From NCBI GenBank assembly GCA_002319925.1, contig DCFP01000135.1:19372-24760 (forward strand): a stretch of 5,389 nucleotides of DNA. Reading direction: 5' to 3'. The DNA is from Holophagaceae bacterium UBA1801. GTDB lineage: Bacteria > Acidobacteriota > Holophagae > Holophagales > Holophagaceae. A program made the translations under genes and the position numbers. The stretch's first letter is position 1. Each line of letters begins with the position of its first letter. Positions 4,842-5,389 of the stretch are shown piece after piece. The notes below the pieces were generated by a model. That model worked only from the letters and a program-made list of their open reading frames with translations. It searched no databases and was not told the origin of the DNA.

Positions 4842-5389
4842 TCAATTTCCTTCCCGGAAGGTCACCTTGTTAATCTCTGCCAGGGTGGTGAGGCCCAGCC
4901 GCACCTTTTCGATGGCGCTCTTCCGGAGGCTCTGCATGCCGTGGCGGTGGGCCGCGGCTTTGATCTCGCTGATGGAGGCCCGCTTGGTGATGAGTTCCCG
5001 CAGCTCGTCGTTCATGGCCATGAATTCCACGATGGCCTGGCGGCCCCGGAAGCCCGTGCCGCTGCAATCCACGCAGCCCACCTTGTCGTACAAGGTCGCC
5101 GCGGCGGCCCAGGAGGGATCCAATCCGTTGTCCTGGAGTTCCTGGGCGGTGGGCGCTGCGACGGGCCGCTTGCACTTGGGGCACAGGGTGCGCACCAGGC
5201 GCTGGGCCAGGATGCAGTTGAGGGCGGAGACGAAGTTGTAGACCTCCACGCCCATGTGCTGAAAACGGTAGATCACGTCCAGGGTGTTGTTGGCGTGCAC
5301 CGTCGTGAACACGAGATGGCCCGTGAGGGCCGACTGGACGGCGATCTGGGCGGTCTCGGCATCCCGGATCTCGCCCACCAGGATCTTGT
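4842..5389 (-). CDS. pilB: Type IV pilus / type II secretion assembly ATPase, C-terminal part (PilB/GspE/MshE family), 5' end cut by window edge
   Basis: Cytoplasmic hexameric ATPase of the secretion-ATPase superfamily that powers pilin or pseudopilin assembly. About 181 residues are visible. They open with the Walker B region (KILVGEIRDAETA, residues 1-13), followed by the His box (GHLVFTTVHANN, 23-34) and the arginine-rich helix ending AQRLVR (61-66). A zinc-type tetracysteine motif follows: Cys69-x2-Cys72, a 32-residue spacer, then Cys105-x2-Cys108. The tetracysteine motif is typical of assembly ATPases (PilB, GspE) and absent from PilT retraction ATPases, so I call an assembly motor. Walker A and the N-terminal domain lie beyond the right edge. 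An internal GTG codon at 5378 (the Val of the Walker B motif) is not a start, because the frame continues upstream with conserved residues. The gene ends in TGA at 4842-4844. It is first in the visible operon, about 100 nt before pilM. The symbol is uncertain: without the N-terminus PilB, GspE and MshE cannot be told apart. Confidence 0.93.
   Translation of the reverse strand, partial: KILVGEIRDAETAQIAVQSALTGHLVFTTVHANNTLDVIYRFQHMGVEVYNFVSALNCILAQRLVRTLCPKCKRPVAAPTAQELQDNGLDPSWAAAATLYDKVGCVDCSGTGFRGRQAIVEFMAMNDELRELITKRASISEIKAAAHRHGMQSLRKSAIEKVRLGLTTLAEINKVTFREGN

Noticed and set aside
4843..4848. TTGACG as a -35 promoter element before pilM
   Set aside because: No acceptable -10 hexamer 16-18 nt downstream. 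A GATAAT in the spacer is about 36 nt away.

Overview
The window (about 64% G+C by eye) holds one minus-strand operon of six genes for the core of a type IV pilus or closely related type II secretion-like machine. The genes have no large gaps, and both window edges cut through a gene. Read in transcription order, right to left, they are: the C-terminal part of an assembly ATPase (PilB/GspE/MshE family, 4842-5389), a short and divergent PilM-like protein (4008-4739), PilN (3176-4006), PilO (2583-3179), a PilP/GspC-like protein (1918-2586) and a secretin (PilQ/GspD family, 1-1905, 3' end outside the window). The secretin is open from just after the pilP stop to base 1, and I translated it by hand across its whole visible length.

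The genes are tightly packed. pilM and pilN are 1 nt apart. pilN/pilO and pilO/pilP each overlap by ATGA. pilP and pilQ are 12 nt apart in the same frame. pilM, pilN, pilO and pilP have good Shine-Dalgarno sequences. The only real gap is about 100 nt between the ATPase and pilM.

In the expected machine, the cytoplasmic ATPase drives pilin polymerisation. PilM sits on the cytoplasmic side and binds the PilN N-terminus. PilN and PilO form the inner-membrane and periplasmic alignment complex. PilP bridges to the N-domains of the outer-membrane secretin.

The layout is ordinary, but several details are not. (1) The secretin has a lipoprotein signal and a TPR-like N-terminal region, and no room for AMIN domains before the STN domain. 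(2) PilP lacks a lipobox and has a membrane anchor like GspC. (3) PilM is about 243 residues and lacks recognisable nucleotide-binding loops. (4) Three consecutive subunits carry long proline-rich segments: the PilN tail, two runs of nine prolines in PilP, and the secretin tail. Together they suggest an envelope-spanning complex with altered piloting and long extended linkers.

The organism is a high-GC diderm. Gene order, the ATPase signature around the His box and the divergent subunits fit Acidobacteriota (possibly Holophagae/Geothrix-like), with deltaproteobacterial lineages as the alternative. This is inference from remembered family resemblance, not a search. I saw no RNA genes, mobile elements, CRISPR arrays or convincing terminators.
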